A stretch of 64,000 nucleotides of DNA from Streptomyces sp. NBC_00285. GTDB taxonomy: Bacteria > Actinomycetota > Actinomycetes > Streptomycetales > Streptomycetaceae. A program made the translations under genes and the position numbers. Location: the NCBI RefSeq assembly GCF_036174265.1, contig NZ_CP108055.1, forward strand, positions 7,564,001 through 7,628,000. The letters are read 5' to 3'. The notes under the pieces were generated by a model that ran no database searches, was not told the DNA's origin, and saw nothing but the letters and a program-made list of their open reading frames with translations. Below are positions 1 to 9,451 of the stretch, in pieces (within the stretch, counting starts at the first letter, position 1; each line of letters starts with the position of its first letter).

Positions 1-303
1 GGTCCCGGACGGGCGCGCGTGCCAGTCGGTCAGGGGTGAGAAGAGCGGAAAGCCCGCGTTGCCGGGCCGCACCGTGTCGGGCACGTGCCAGCCGGACAGG
101 TTCGGCCCGGAACCGTCCTTCGCCTTGGTACCCGTGAGCGACAGCCCCTGCACGCGGTCGTCCCCGCAGGGCCGGATCAGCGCGTGCGGCTTCCCGTCCG
201 CCCCCAACTGCACGGCGGCCAGCGGCAGATCGATCGCCCCGCAGCCGCTCAACAGCCCCGCACCGACAGCCACACCGGCCATCGCGATGACGCACCGTCT
301 CAT
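1..303 (-). CDS. Partial secreted lipoprotein, function unknown (3' end outside window)
   Basis: The minus-strand reading frame opens with ATG at 303 and stays open for 101 codons to the window edge, so the C-terminus is missing. Residues 1-23 form a lipoprotein signal: an Arg-rich start, a hydrophobic stretch and a lipobox ending LLSGC with the Cys at about residue 21. A purine-rich Shine-Dalgarno sequence (GAGGGGGACG) precedes the ATG. The visible mature part contains a second Cys and no motif I recognise. It is probably membrane-anchored on the outer face. The lipoprotein call is firm and the function is unknown. Confidence 0.75.
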   Translation of the reverse strand, partial: MRRCVIAMAGVAVGAGLLSGCGAIDLPLAAVQLGADGKPHALIRPCGDDRVQGLSLTGTKAKDGSGPNLSGWHVPDTVRPGNAGFPLFSPLTDWHARPSGT

Positions 304-379
304 CGCCGTCCCCCTCACCCCGGTGTACCGAGCACACCATCGGTCCGGGGCGCGTGGCGACCACCGTTGTGCACCGGTC

Positions 380-583
380 CTATTGCGGTCCTACAACTGA
401 GTCGAGCGAACCTGCCGCGAGCGCCAGGAAAGCGGCCCAAGTGCCCGGCGCCACGGTGAGGTTGGGGCCGATGGACTTGGAGTCACGGACGTGGACGGCG
501 GACGGCTCGGTGGCGACCTCGATGCAGTTGCCGCCCTCGCTGCCGCTGTAGCTGGACTTGACCCAGTGGAGTGCGGTGCTCAT
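380..583 (-). CDS. DUF397 domain protein, 67 aa
   Basis: The protein starts MSTALHWVKSSYSG and contains the DUF397 signature: W-x-KSSYS near the N-terminus, GGNCIEVA around residues 17-24 and VRDSK around 32-36. I start it at the ATG at 583 because the longer open frame upstream overlaps the regulator gene and is not DUF397-like. The ATG overlaps the TGA of the upstream XRE gene by 4 bp (ATGA), so the two are probably translationally coupled. In Streptomyces, DUF397 genes usually lie beside an XRE-DUF5753 regulator (WhiJ-type) and often near an anti-sigma-like ATPase; all three are present here. The molecular role of DUF397 is not settled. Confidence 0.9.
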   Translation of the reverse strand: MSTALHWVKSSYSGSEGGNCIEVATEPSAVHVRDSKSIGPNLTVAPGTWAAFLALAAGSLDSVVGPQ

Positions 584-1386
584 CGGTCTCCTAGCAATCC
601 GTGCAGGAAGCGCACGCTCTCGTCGGGCGAGAGGGCCTGTGACCGCAGCATTCCATACTTGTGGTGATAGTCGCTGACCTCGTCGGGATCGTCCAGAAGG
701 AAGCTCGCACGCTGGACTTCCAGGTAGACCAGGCGATCGAAGTCGGGTGTTTCCAGCAGCACCATGGGCCCGTCGAGACAGGCGTGCGGGGTGCGGTCCT
801 CGGGCATGATCTGGAAGCCCATGTGGACGGGGGCGGTGTACTCCAGGATCTGGCGGATCTGGTCCCGCATCACGTCCGGCCCACCGACCTGACGGCGCAG
901 GACGCTCTCCTCGATGACGAAATGGCCCACGGGTGGCCGTTCCCGCTGCCACACCAACTGCCGTTCCATACGGGACTGCACCCATTGCTCGGCGGTCTCG
1001 CTCCCCAGGGCCGGATACCGGTAGCCGACGACCGCACGGCAGTACTCCTGGGTCTGAAGAAGTCCCGGCACCACCTGTGTCTCGTACGAGAGGAAGCTCA
1101 TGGCCTCCTGCTCATGATCCACCAACGACTGCGCGAACTGCACCACCTTCTCCCGCACCGGCATCCGCTCCACGAGCAACGCCAACGCGCCCTTCGTGCC
1201 GAGCAGTTCGTCGAACTGTTCCGCCCGGTCCGGTTGCAGGGCCAGCCTTCCCTGCTCGATCGACCCCACCGTGTCGACGTGGACGCTCGCCGCTTCGGCG
1301 AACTGTTCCTGTGTCAGACGGGCGTGCTTGCGATAGTGCGCCACGAGCGAGCCGACCACCTGCCACGAACCGACCTTCTTCGACAT
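580..1386 (-). CDS. XRE-family regulator with C-terminal DUF5753, 268 aa
   Basis: Residues about 10-65 form an XRE helix-turn-helix (LVAHYRKHARLTQEQFAEAA, then a recognition-helix region around VDTVGSIEQGRLAL). Residues about 85-265 match the DUF5753 domain typical of WhiJ-like Streptomyces regulators (FLSYETQVVPGLLQTQEYCRA and the VLRRQVGGPDVMRDQIR region). I chose ATG 1386 over an upstream TTG at 1416 because a GGGGGAAG Shine-Dalgarno lies about 9 nt before it. It is followed by, and overlaps, the DUF397 gene. The divergent region upstream carries repeated TCGTAGT half-sites that are the obvious candidate operator. The family and domain calls are firm; the target and ligand are unknown. Confidence 0.92.
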   Translation of the reverse strand: MSKKVGSWQVVGSLVAHYRKHARLTQEQFAEAASVHVDTVGSIEQGRLALQPDRAEQFDELLGTKGALALLVERMPVREKVVQFAQSLVDHEQEAMSFLSYETQVVPGLLQTQEYCRAVVGYRYPALGSETAEQWVQSRMERQLVWQRERPPVGHFVIEESVLRRQVGGPDVMRDQIRQILEYTAPVHMGFQIMPEDRTPHACLDGPMVLLETPDFDRLVYLEVQRASFLLDDPDEVSDYHHKYGMLRSQALSPDESVRFLHGLLGDR

Positions 1387-1420
1387 GGTCAATTTCTTCC
1401 CCCGTACGCAGCCCAAGTCC

Positions 1421-1452
1421 TCGTAGTGGACTCGTAGTAATGAGAACTACGA
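1421..1452. promoter_or_regulatory. Triple half-site operator candidate in a divergent promoter region
   Basis: TCGTAGT occurs at 1421-1427 and again at 1432-1438, an 11-bp step or about one helical turn. Its inverted copy ACTACGA is at 1446-1452, separated from the second copy by 7 bp. The cluster sits between the XRE regulator (start 1386, minus) and the anti-sigma-like ATPase (start 1499, plus). This is what an autoregulatory site for the XRE protein would look like. The repeats are directly visible; binding is inferred. Confidence 0.55.
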
Positions 1453-1498
1453 CCTCACTCACTGCCCCACGATAGTCACCGCCTGTGACAGTCGCCCC

Positions 1499-1918
1499 GT
1501 GAACAGCCAACCCCAACTCCTCCACGCCCGCACCGCCCTGTATCCCCGCGACCGCAGGTCAGTAGCCGTGGCCAGGGATCTCACCCGCGTCACCCTGACC
1601 GACTGGGGGCTGGCCCAGCGGAGCGACGACGTACTGCTCTGCGTGAGCGAGCTCGCCACCAACGCCCTCCTGCACGGCGTCCCGCCGAACCGCTGCTTTC
1701 AGCTCGCCCTGAGCCTCGCCACCGACGGAGTCCTCCGCGTCGAGGTCCACGACAGCGGTCCCGGCGAGATCCACCCCGCGCACCCCTTCCCGAGCCCGGA
1801 CACCGAACGCGGTAGCGGCCTTCTCCTCGTCGCCGCGCTGGCCGACGACTGGGGCGTCCGTGAACGGGATCCGGGCAAAGTCGTCTGGTGTGAGTTCCGG
1901 GGCGGCGGGCCGTCTTGA
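1499..1918 (+). CDS. Anti-sigma-factor-like ATP-binding protein (HATPase_c, RsbW/SpoIIAB type), 139 aa
   Basis: A short protein consisting only of a GHKL ATPase fold. The N-box is ELATNALLHG at residues 51-60, the G1 box is VHDSGPGE near residue 83, and the G2 region is GSGLLLVAALADDWGV near residue 105. This matches the RsbW/SpoIIAB-type kinases that hold sigma or anti-anti-sigma factors. No sigma or STAS gene is adjacent, which is common for these proteins in Streptomyces. The start is GTG at 1499. It is divergent from the XRE-DUF397 pair, and the three together form the recurrent ATPase/XRE/DUF397 group. Its partner protein cannot be named from sequence. Confidence 0.88.
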   Translation: MNSQPQLLHARTALYPRDRRSVAVARDLTRVTLTDWGLAQRSDDVLLCVSELATNALLHGVPPNRCFQLALSLATDGVLRVEVHDSGPGEIHPAHPFPSPDTERGSGLLLVAALADDWGVRERDPGKVVWCEFRGGGPS

Positions 1919-1995
1919 CGGTCCTGTGGGCCGCCAGTTAACTCCCGGCGTGAGGTAAGTCACGAGTGGATTACGAGAGCCAAGGGGGAAGCTCC

Positions 1996-4900
1996 ATGCG
2001 TTCCGTACGAAGAACCGCCCTGCTCGCCTCGGCCACGCTCCTGGCGGCGTTGGTGCCGCTGGTGTCCGCCCAGGCGCAGGCCGCCGACGATCCGCCACCG
2101 GTCCCCGTCGACCGTTTCGAGGGTGAGGTGCCCTTCGCCTCCCAGCCCGCCGAGGGCATCTTCACCTGGGGCAGCGACAACGACGACCCGCCAACTCTCG
2201 CACTCACCACGAGAGATGACGCCCCCGAGGGAGCGAAGGTCCTCGCCGGGACCTACGACATCAGCGGCTACGGCGGCTTCACCCACGACTACGCCGCCGC
2301 CGGGCCCGCCCACGACTGGTCCGCCCGTAAGGGCATCCGTTTCTGGTGGGAGGGACAGAACAACGGCAAGAAGGTCGCCTTCGAGCTCAAGGACGGCGGC
2401 GCCAACGGCGAGGCCTCCGAGCTGTGGACGACCTCCTTCACCGATGACTGGACGGGCTGGAAGCAGGTCGAGATCCCCTTCACCGACTTCGCGTACCGCA
2501 CCGACTACCAGCCCGTCGGCGGCATCGACCACGTCCTGGGGCTGACGGAGATGTGGGGGTACGCCCTCACCCTCCCTGTCGGCGCCCCGGGCCGGTTCGC
2601 CATGGACGGCGTCGAGTTGTACGGCAAGGCCGACCAGTCGCTGCGTGCGAGCGTCACCACCGACGCCCCCGTCTACCCGGTCGCGCAGGGCAGGACCGCC
2701 ACCGTCAAGGTCACCGTCGCCACCACCGGCTCCGCCCCGCTCGACGAACCCGTGACCGTCGCCTACGAGACGCCGGCCACCGGTACCGCCGACCCCGGCA
2801 AGGACTACACCCCGGTCTCCGGCGCCCTCACCTTCCCCGCCGGTACCGCCTCCGGCACATCGCAGGCCATCCGGGTCACCACCCTGAAGGACAAGACGGC
2901 CTCCGAGACCGCCGAGACCGTCCCCCTCAAGCTCACCGTCACCGGCGCCAAGGCGCCCGCCGAGACCCCGCAGGTCGTCATCGACGCGCACGGGCTGCCG
3001 TATCTGAACAGCAAGCTCCCCGTGAAGCAGCGCGTCGCCGACCTCCTCTCGCGGATGAGCCTCGCGGAGAAGGCCGGTCAGATGACCCAGGCCGAACGCG
3101 GAGCCGTCGGCACCGGAGGCGACGTCGCCTCCTACGACCTCGGCTCGCTGCTCTCCGGCGGCGGTTCCACTCCCACGCCCAACACCGCCGAGGCCTGGGC
3201 GAAGATGATCGACTCCTTCCAACTCCGGTCTCAGGCAACGCGGTTCCAGATCCCCCTCATCTACGGCGTCGACGCCGTCCACGGCCACAACAACCTGGTC
3301 GGCGCCACCGTCATGCCGCACAACATCGGCATCGGGGCCACCCGGGACCCCCAACTCGCCGAGCGGACAGGGGCCGTGACGGCCGCCGAGGTCCGATCCA
3401 CCGGCGTCCCCTGGGACTTCGCGCCCTGCCTCTGCGTCACCCGTGACGAACGCTGGGGACGTTCCTACGAGTCCTTCGGTGAGGACCCTGCCCTCGTCGA
3501 GTCCCTGGAGACGGTCATCCAGGGCCTCCAAGGTGCCCGCAACGGGAAGGACTTGAGCCGCGACGACAAGGTCCTCGCCACCGCCAAGCACTTCGTCGGC
3601 GACGGCGGCACCGCGTACGGCTCCTCCACCACCGGCACCTACACCATCGACCAGGGCGTCACCACCGTCACCCGGCAGCAGCTCGACGCCGTCCACCTGG
3701 CGCCGTACAAGGCGGCGGTCGAGCGTGGCGTCGGCACGGTCATGCCGTCGTACTCCTCGCTCGACATCGTCGGCGACGGCCTCGGCCCGGTGAAGATGCA
3801 CGCCCGCGGCGACATGATCAACGGCGTCCTCAAGAAGAAGCTCGGCTTCGACGGGTTCGTCATCAGCGACTGGAACGGCATCGACCAGATCCCCGGCGAC
3901 TACGCGAGCGACGTCCGCACCTCCGTCAACGCCGGGGTCGACATGGTGATGGCCCCGTACGCCTACAAGGACTTCCACGCCGCGCTCGTGGCGGAGGTGC
4001 GGGCCGGGCGCGTCAGCGAGAAGCGGATCGACGACGCCGTATCCCGCATCCTCACGCAGAAGTTCAAGCTCGGGCTCTTCGAGAAGCCGTACGCCGACAC
4101 GAGCGGTGCCTCGGCCATCGGTTCCGCCGGACACCGGGCCGTGGCCCGCGAGGCGGCCGCCGAGTCGCAGGTGCTGCTGAAGAACAGCGCCGGTCTTCTG
4201 CCGCTGAAGAAGTCGCAGAAGGTGTACGTGGCCGGGTCCAACGCCGACGACATCGGCAACCAGAGCGGCGGCTGGACCGTCACCTGGCAGGGCTCGTCCG
4301 GCGCGATCACCCCCGGCACGACCGTCCTGGAGGCGATGCGTAAGAACTCCCCGGCGCTGACGTACTCCAAGGACGCCTCCGCCCCGACCGCCGGCTACGA
4401 CGTCGGCGTGGTCGTCGTCGGCGAGACGCCGTACGCCGAGGGCGTCGGAGACGTCGGCAACGGCCACGACCTGGCGCTGTCCGCCGCCGACCAGGCCGCC
4501 GTCGACAAGGTGTGCGCGGCGATGAAGTGCGCGGTGCTGATCGTCTCCGGGCGGCCGCAGCTCATCGGCGACCGGCTCGGCCGGATCGATGCCCTGGTCG
4601 CCTCCTGGCTGCCGGGCACCGAGGGCGACGGAGTCGCGGACGTCCTGTACGGCAGGCGGGCCTTCACCGGCCAACTCCCCGTCACCTGGCCGAAGTCGGA
4701 GGCCCAGCTGCCGATCAACGTCGGCGACCCGACGTACGACCCGCAGTTCCCGTACGGCTGGGGCCTGACCACGCTCACCAAGGTTCCCGACGGCGGGGCC
4801 AAGACACTCAAGGCGCTCGGCCTCGCCGCGAAGGCGGCCGAACGGGCCGGGGCCGACCGGACGGGCCGCGCGCTCGTGGAGAAGGCCCGGCTGATCGTCC

Positions 4901-5025
4901 AGCACAAGGTCCGGGACATGACGGCCGGCGTCGCCGCGCCCTTCGCCGACGCCGATCACCTCCTGCTGACCGGACGCTACTCAGAGGCGGTGGCGAAGCT
5001 GACGGAGGCCTACCGGGCCGCCTGA
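1996..5025 (+). CDS. Secreted glycoside hydrolase family 3 beta-glucosidase/glucan exohydrolase, 1009 aa
   Basis: I start it at ATG 1996 because an AAGGGGGAAG Shine-Dalgarno sits 5 nt upstream; the frame is open slightly further. Residues 1-29 are a Sec-type signal peptide (cleavage likely after AQAQA). Residues about 35-205 resemble a CIA30/CBM11-like carbohydrate-binding beta-sandwich and about 215-330 a Calx-beta module. A GH3 N-terminal TIM barrel follows, with KHFVGDGGT near 530 and VISDWNG carrying the predicted nucleophile Asp at 625. A GH3 C-terminal domain ends at PYGWGL, and a helical tail of about 80 residues closes the protein. It probably releases glucose from beta-glucans or cello-oligosaccharides outside the cell. 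The family is certain; the linkage is not. Confidence 0.93.
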   Translation: MRSVRRTALLASATLLAALVPLVSAQAQAADDPPPVPVDRFEGEVPFASQPAEGIFTWGSDNDDPPTLALTTRDDAPEGAKVLAGTYDISGYGGFTHDYAAAGPAHDWSARKGIRFWWEGQNNGKKVAFELKDGGANGEASELWTTSFTDDWTGWKQVEIPFTDFAYRTDYQPVGGIDHVLGLTEMWGYALTLPVGAPGRFAMDGVELYGKADQSLRASVTTDAPVYPVAQGRTATVKVTVATTGSAPLDEPVTVAYETPATGTADPGKDYTPVSGALTFPAGTASGTSQAIRVTTLKDKTASETAETVPLKLTVTGAKAPAETPQVVIDAHGLPYLNSKLPVKQRVADLLSRMSLAEKAGQMTQAERGAVGTGGDVASYDLGSLLSGGGSTPTPNTAEAWAKMIDSFQLRSQATRFQIPLIYGVDAVHGHNNLVGATVMPHNIGIGATRDPQLAERTGAVTAAEVRSTGVPWDFAPCLCVTRDERWGRSYESFGEDPALVESLETVIQGLQGARNGKDLSRDDKVLATAKHFVGDGGTAYGSSTTGTYTIDQGVTTVTRQQLDAVHLAPYKAAVERGVGTVMPSYSSLDIVGDGLGPVKMHARGDMINGVLKKKLGFDGFVISDWNGIDQIPGDYASDVRTSVNAGVDMVMAPYAYKDFHAALVAEVRAGRVSEKRIDDAVSRILTQKFKLGLFEKPYADTSGASAIGSAGHRAVAREAAAESQVLLKNSAGLLPLKKSQKVYVAGSNADDIGNQSGGWTVTWQGSSGAITPGTTVLEAMRKNSPALTYSKDASAPTAGYDVGVVVVGETPYAEGVGDVGNGHDLALSAADQAAVDKVCAAMKCAVLIVSGRPQLIGDRLGRIDALVASWLPGTEGDGVADVLYGRRAFTGQLPVTWPKSEAQLPINVGDPTYDPQFPYGWGLTTLTKVPDGGAKTLKALGLAAKAAERAGADRTGRALVEKARLIVQHKVRDMTAGVAAPFADADHLLLTGRYSEAVAKLTEAYRAA

Positions 5026-5050
5026 GCAGCCGGTTCCGGGAGGCTTCCGG

Positions 5051-5056
5051 TAGCGT
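5051..5056 (+). promoter_or_regulatory. Candidate -10 box for a leaderless transcript of the TPM-like gene
   Basis: TAGCGT lies exactly 6 nt before the ATG at 5063. That places the expected transcription start on the A of the ATG. The only purine-rich motif (GAGG at 5058) is 1 nt from the start codon, too close to work as a Shine-Dalgarno. No convincing -35 is visible. Confidence 0.4.
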
Positions 5057-5062
5057 CGAGGT

Positions 5063-6448
5063 ATGAAGGCCAGCGCGCAGGCCGTAGTACCGACCCGAAG
5101 CCTCCCGGGACTGCTTCTCGCCCTGGTGGTCGCGGCCCTGGCCGTCCTGTCGGCCGGCGCCCCGCCCGCGTCGGCGACGACGACCGCCACGAGCGTCTCG
5201 GCGATCGGCGAGGCGCTCCGCAAGAATCCCGTCTACGTCGACCCGGCCGTCTCGGATCAGTTGTCGTCCGGGGACGCCGACATCCTCGCGCAGCAGATCG
5301 AGAACGCCGGCAAGCCGCTCTTCCTCGTCGTGCTGCCGGCCGACTATCCGACCAAGGACCTCTTCACGAAGCTGCGCACCGCCACCGGCATCACCGGCCT
5401 GTACGCGGTCCGCCTCGGCGACGGCTTCGACGCCCGCGCCGACTCCTCGGTCCTGCCGCGCTCGGCCGTGCGGAACCTCGTGACCACCTACAAGGGCCAG
5501 AACACCAGGGACCAGCTCAGCGACGTCACGAGCAGCGCGCTGATCAACATGGGCGGCTCGGCCCCCTCCACCTGGAGCTCCGGCGACCAGGACAACGGGG
5601 TGCCGACCGCCGCGCTGATCACCGTCGGTGCCGTGCTGGTGGCGGGCGGCGCGGGGGCGTACACGCTCGTGCGGCGCAGCCGGCGCCGGCATGCGGAGGA
5701 GCAGCGGGCCGCGCTGGAGAAGCTGCGGGTCGTGGTCGACGAGGACATCACGGCGTTCGGTGAGGAACTGGACCGCCTGGACTTCCACCCGGCCGAGGCG
5801 GGGGCCGACGACGCGATGCGCGCGGACTACGAACGGGCGCTCGACGCCTACGAGCAGGCGAAGTCGTACATGGCGGCCGCGACGAGGCCCGAGGACGTAC
5901 GGGCGGTCTCCCAGTCGCTGGAGGACGGCCGCTTCTCGCTCGCCCAGCTCGCCGCCCGTCGCGAGCACCGGCCGTTGCCCGAACGCCGGGTGCCCTGCTT
6001 CTTCGACCCCCGCCACGGTCCCTCGGTCACCGACGCCACCTGGACGCCGCCGGGCGGAGCCCCGCGCGAGGTGCCGGTCTGCGCGGCCGACGCGACCCGC
6101 CTGGCCGACGGCCGCGACCCGGTGATGCGCGAGGTCGACACGGCCTCGGGCCGCCGCCCCTACTGGGACGCGGGCCCGGCCTACGGCCCCTGGGCGGGCG
6201 GCTACTTCGGCGGCGGCATCCTCCCCGGCCTGCTGGTCGGCACCGTGCTCGGCAGCATGATGGCCACCCCCGCGTACGCGGCCGACTACGGCTCCGGTTA
6301 CGGCGACTTCGGCGGCTCCGAGGGCGGCGACCTGTCCGGCGCGGACTTCGACTCCGGGGATTTCGGTGACTTCGGAGGCGGGGGCGACTTCGGTGGTGGG
6401 GGAGGGGACTTCGGTGGTGGGGGTGACTTCGGGGGCGGGGGGTTCTGA
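5063..6448 (+). CDS. TPM-like membrane protein with Gly-Asp-Phe repeat tail, 461 aa
   Basis: Residues 1-38 are a signal peptide or N-terminal anchor ending PPASA. Residues about 45-165 form a soluble domain resembling the extracytoplasmic part of TPM-type membrane proteins. A membrane helix (TAALITVGAVLVAGGAGAY, about 188-206) is followed by a basic stop-transfer and a helical cytoplasmic region. A second hydrophobic stretch (FGGGILPGLLVGTVLGSMMA) precedes a low-complexity tail of GDFGGGG units. Glycine-rich tails of this sort are common in TPM/DUF4956-like surface proteins, but no enzymatic motif is visible. Transcription may be leaderless. The function is unknown and the family call is moderate. 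Confidence 0.8.
   Translation: MKASAQAVVPTRSLPGLLLALVVAALAVLSAGAPPASATTTATSVSAIGEALRKNPVYVDPAVSDQLSSGDADILAQQIENAGKPLFLVVLPADYPTKDLFTKLRTATGITGLYAVRLGDGFDARADSSVLPRSAVRNLVTTYKGQNTRDQLSDVTSSALINMGGSAPSTWSSGDQDNGVPTAALITVGAVLVAGGAGAYTLVRRSRRRHAEEQRAALEKLRVVVDEDITAFGEELDRLDFHPAEAGADDAMRADYERALDAYEQAKSYMAAATRPEDVRAVSQSLEDGRFSLAQLAARREHRPLPERRVPCFFDPRHGPSVTDATWTPPGGAPREVPVCAADATRLADGRDPVMREVDTASGRRPYWDAGPAYGPWAGGYFGGGILPGLLVGTVLGSMMATPAYAADYGSGYGDFGGSEGGDLSGADFDSGDFGDFGGGGDFGGGGGDFGGGGDFGGGGF
6361..6445 (+). repeat. Coding tandem repeat (GDFGGGG units)
   Basis: The last 28 codons of the TPM-like gene are four to five imperfect copies of a unit encoding (G)GDFGGGG. The DNA unit is roughly 18-21 bp (GGCGACTTCGGTGGTGGGGG type). 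Such repeats expand and contract by slippage, so tail length should vary between strains. Confidence 0.8.
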
Positions 6449-6487
6449 GGATCTTCCTCGCCCCCGCCGCCCTTTCCCGTCCCGTCC

Positions 6488-6540
6488 CTGGGGGCTGCGC
6501 CCCCAGACCCCCCTTCGGCCCGAAGGGGGGTCTGGGGGGC
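6488..6540. terminator. Overlapping hairpins, bidirectional terminator between convergent genes
   Basis: Two mutually exclusive hairpins share bases. CTGGGGGC pairs with GCCCCCAG at 6488-6506. A longer stem at 6499-6540 pairs CCCCCAGACCCCCCTTCG with CGAAGGGGGGTCTGGGGG around a 3-nt loop. The structure lies between the TPM-like gene (ends 6448, plus) and the trypsin gene (ends 6548, minus). Confidence 0.75.
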
Positions 6541-6547
6541 CCTCACC

Positions 6548-7429
<882 letters not shown>

Positions 7430-7497
7430 TCATGGATTATGGGAACCCTGTGAACTCCCGCACAAGGGGCGCGATTCAGCCACGGCGCCCGCCCCCC

Positions 7498-7830
7498 TCA
7501 GGACACGTGACGCGTCAGCGCGTACCGCTCGCCGGCGGCATGCCACCACCCGGGCGGGGAGGGGCCGTCGACGGCGGCGGACGGCTGGCCCGGGTGCAAC
7601 CCGAGCCGCCACAGCGCCTCCGCGGCCACCTCCACACGGAACCACCCCCGCCACCGGCCGTCCGCCCCGGGCCCGCACGCGAGAGCGAACCGCACCTCGT
7701 GCTCCACGGCGAAGGGCATCCAGTCGATCCCGCGATCCCGCAGTCAGGCCCGCACAGCGGCCGGAGGAGTCGGGCAGCCGTCGACGTTCTCGTACGACAC
7801 GACGGTGATCCAGGCGGCAGCGGTACTCAT
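7498..7830 (-). pseudogene. Small conserved-looking gene interrupted by an in-frame TGA
   Basis: From ATG 7828-7830 the frame reads MSTAAAWITVVSYENVDGC and continues to residue 28. It then meets TGA at 7744-7746 and continues in the same frame for 81 codons to a TGA at 7498. Both parts have coding-like, GC-rich third positions. The downstream part (with GWFRVEVAAEALWRLGLHPG) has no good ribosome site of its own, although an ATG lies near 7719. One C-to-T change from CGA would create this TGA. The likely explanations are a nonsense mutation, a sequencing error or, less likely, readthrough. The product family is not recognised. Confidence 0.55.
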
Positions 7831-7873
7831 ACGGCCCATGGTGCGACAGCCCGCCCCCGACGCGCACACCTTT

Positions 7874-9196
7874 TCAGCCGGGGCCGGACACGCAGGCAGG
7901 CTGTCCGGCGTCGGCCGGCGGCGCCACCGAGTATGCGGAGGCCCGGCGGACGGCAGGGGACCACGGGAGACGGAACCAGGCCGCCAGGACCAGAGGAAGG
8001 ACGAGATAGCCGAACCGGGTGGCGGGCATCAGGCAGATGGCGAGACCCAGCCCGACGGCGAGCCGGTCCGCCGCCGCGCGGACGGTACGGGGCGGCCGTA
8101 TCAGGAGCGAGAGAGCCATACCGAGCGCGGCGGCCACGAGCGCGACCGTGGCGAGGACCGAGCCGCCGGGCACATGGGCGGCCAGCAGGTGTCCCGGCAG
8201 TGGACTGGTCGCCGGTGAACGCACCCCGCCCTCCCCGAGCGGGAAGAGCACCACATGTTCGACGAACGCGTGCCGGTCGGCGAGGGCGACCGGCAACACG
8301 GCCGGCACCGCCACCGACAGTGCGGCGACGGCGGCCCGCAGAGTCGTCCGCCGGCCGGTGGTGACCGCGAGCAGGACCAGCCCCACCGGCAGCAGCGGCC
8401 ACGCCGTCCACTTCAGCGCGGCCGCCGCGCCCATGGCCAGCCCGGCCGCGGTCCCTGAGCCGCGTCGGCCCGCCAGCGCCAGCCCCAGGCACATCAGCCC
8501 GACCACCGGCAGATCGACCCCGCCGACCGCCAACGGCAGCGCGACCGCCGGAAAGGCGGCGAGCGACGCCACCGCGGTGGCGGGACCCACCGACGACGGG
8601 CGCGGACGCGAGGCCCCGGCGGGCCGCCGCGCCGCGAAGACCATGCAGGCGAGGAACGCGGCGCAGAACCAGACGCGGGCATCGGTCAGCGGGCCCGCAC
8701 CGAACAGGGCCCGGGGCAGGCCGAAGAGCGCCATGCCGGGCAGATACGGGTTGAAGTCCACCGTCCGCACCGGGTCCGGCAGATAGGGGCTGCCGGAGTG
8801 CAGCAGCAGATCCCCGGACCGCTCCACGACACCGACCTCGGACTGGGCCGCCCCCGAGACGACGAGAACCACCAACGGCACGACGACCGCGCCGACGAGC
8901 GCGGCGACCGCACCGGCCCGCCGCCAGGAGCGGTCGCCCCCCAGAGTGAGCACCGCCGCCGTGGCATACCCCGCCGCCGCGCAGGAGCCCCACACCCGGT
9001 GCGGACCGAGCCCCGTCGTCACCGCCAGCGTCAGCGCGAATCCCGCACAGGCGAGCCAGTACGCCCACGCCCACCGCGCCACGGTGCCGTAGGACGAGAG
9101 GGCGGAGGGGGCGGACCGCCCGAGGTGTCCCACCCCCGTGAGGACACCTCGGGCAGTGCGTGAGGGCGGCGGGACCGCCCCCTTCGTGATGGTCAT
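7874..9196 (-). CDS. GT87-type membrane mannosyltransferase, 440 aa
   Basis: A polytopic membrane protein with about ten to twelve hydrophobic helices. An extracytoplasmic loop between early helices contains HSGSPYLPDPVRTVDFNPYLPG, which resembles the conserved loop of DUF2029/GT87 polyprenyl-phosphate-mannose-dependent transferases. Later it has ALKWTAWPLLPV, typical of the family (x-K-x-x-P). I start it at ATG 9196, preceded by GAGAGG at 4 nt spacing. The expected role is transfer of mannose or another hexose from a lipid-linked donor to a cell-envelope acceptor. It is divergent from the nSTAND gene and has no glycan-synthesis neighbours. The family is fairly sure; the acceptor is unknown. 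Confidence 0.8.
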   Translation of the reverse strand: MTITKGAVPPPSRTARGVLTGVGHLGRSAPSALSSYGTVARWAWAYWLACAGFALTLAVTTGLGPHRVWGSCAAAGYATAAVLTLGGDRSWRRAGAVAALVGAVVVPLVVLVVSGAAQSEVGVVERSGDLLLHSGSPYLPDPVRTVDFNPYLPGMALFGLPRALFGAGPLTDARVWFCAAFLACMVFAARRPAGASRPRPSSVGPATAVASLAAFPAVALPLAVGGVDLPVVGLMCLGLALAGRRGSGTAAGLAMGAAAALKWTAWPLLPVGLVLLAVTTGRRTTLRAAVAALSVAVPAVLPVALADRHAFVEHVVLFPLGEGGVRSPATSPLPGHLLAAHVPGGSVLATVALVAAALGMALSLLIRPPRTVRAAADRLAVGLGLAICLMPATRFGYLVLPLVLAAWFRLPWSPAVRRASAYSVAPPADAGQPACVSGPG

Positions 9197-9451
9197 GTCG
9201 CCTCTCGTGGCGTCCGCGTGCGGAGACCGCACGATGTGGTGCGACCCCTGGAGCGGAGCCCGCGACCACGAGTCCAGCGGCCCGCACGTTGTTCAGCAGC
9301 CCCCGCACGCCACTCTGAACAAAACGAAAGTGCCTGGTGGTCGGCCCCGGAGAGCCTTGCGGACGGCCGGAACGGTTCCCTAGGGTGGCGTCGTCGAACA
9401 GGCGTCTGTGTCACGAGGAGGCAGGCCGGGACCAGGCGGAGCGGAGCGGAC

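Noticed and set aside
1960..4959. 999-codon minus-strand open frame
   Set aside because: Antisense shadow of the GH3 gene. The translation is Gly/Asp/Val/Arg repetitive with no domain; such shadows are expected at high GC3.
5058..5061. GAGG as Shine-Dalgarno for the TPM-like gene
   Set aside because: It is only 1 nt from the ATG, too close for 16S pairing to position the ribosome. The leaderless reading fits better.
7744..7746. Selenocysteine insertion at the in-frame TGA
   Set aside because: No SECIS-type stem-loop is evident directly downstream, and the product has no selenoprotein resemblance. A nonsense change or sequence error is simpler.
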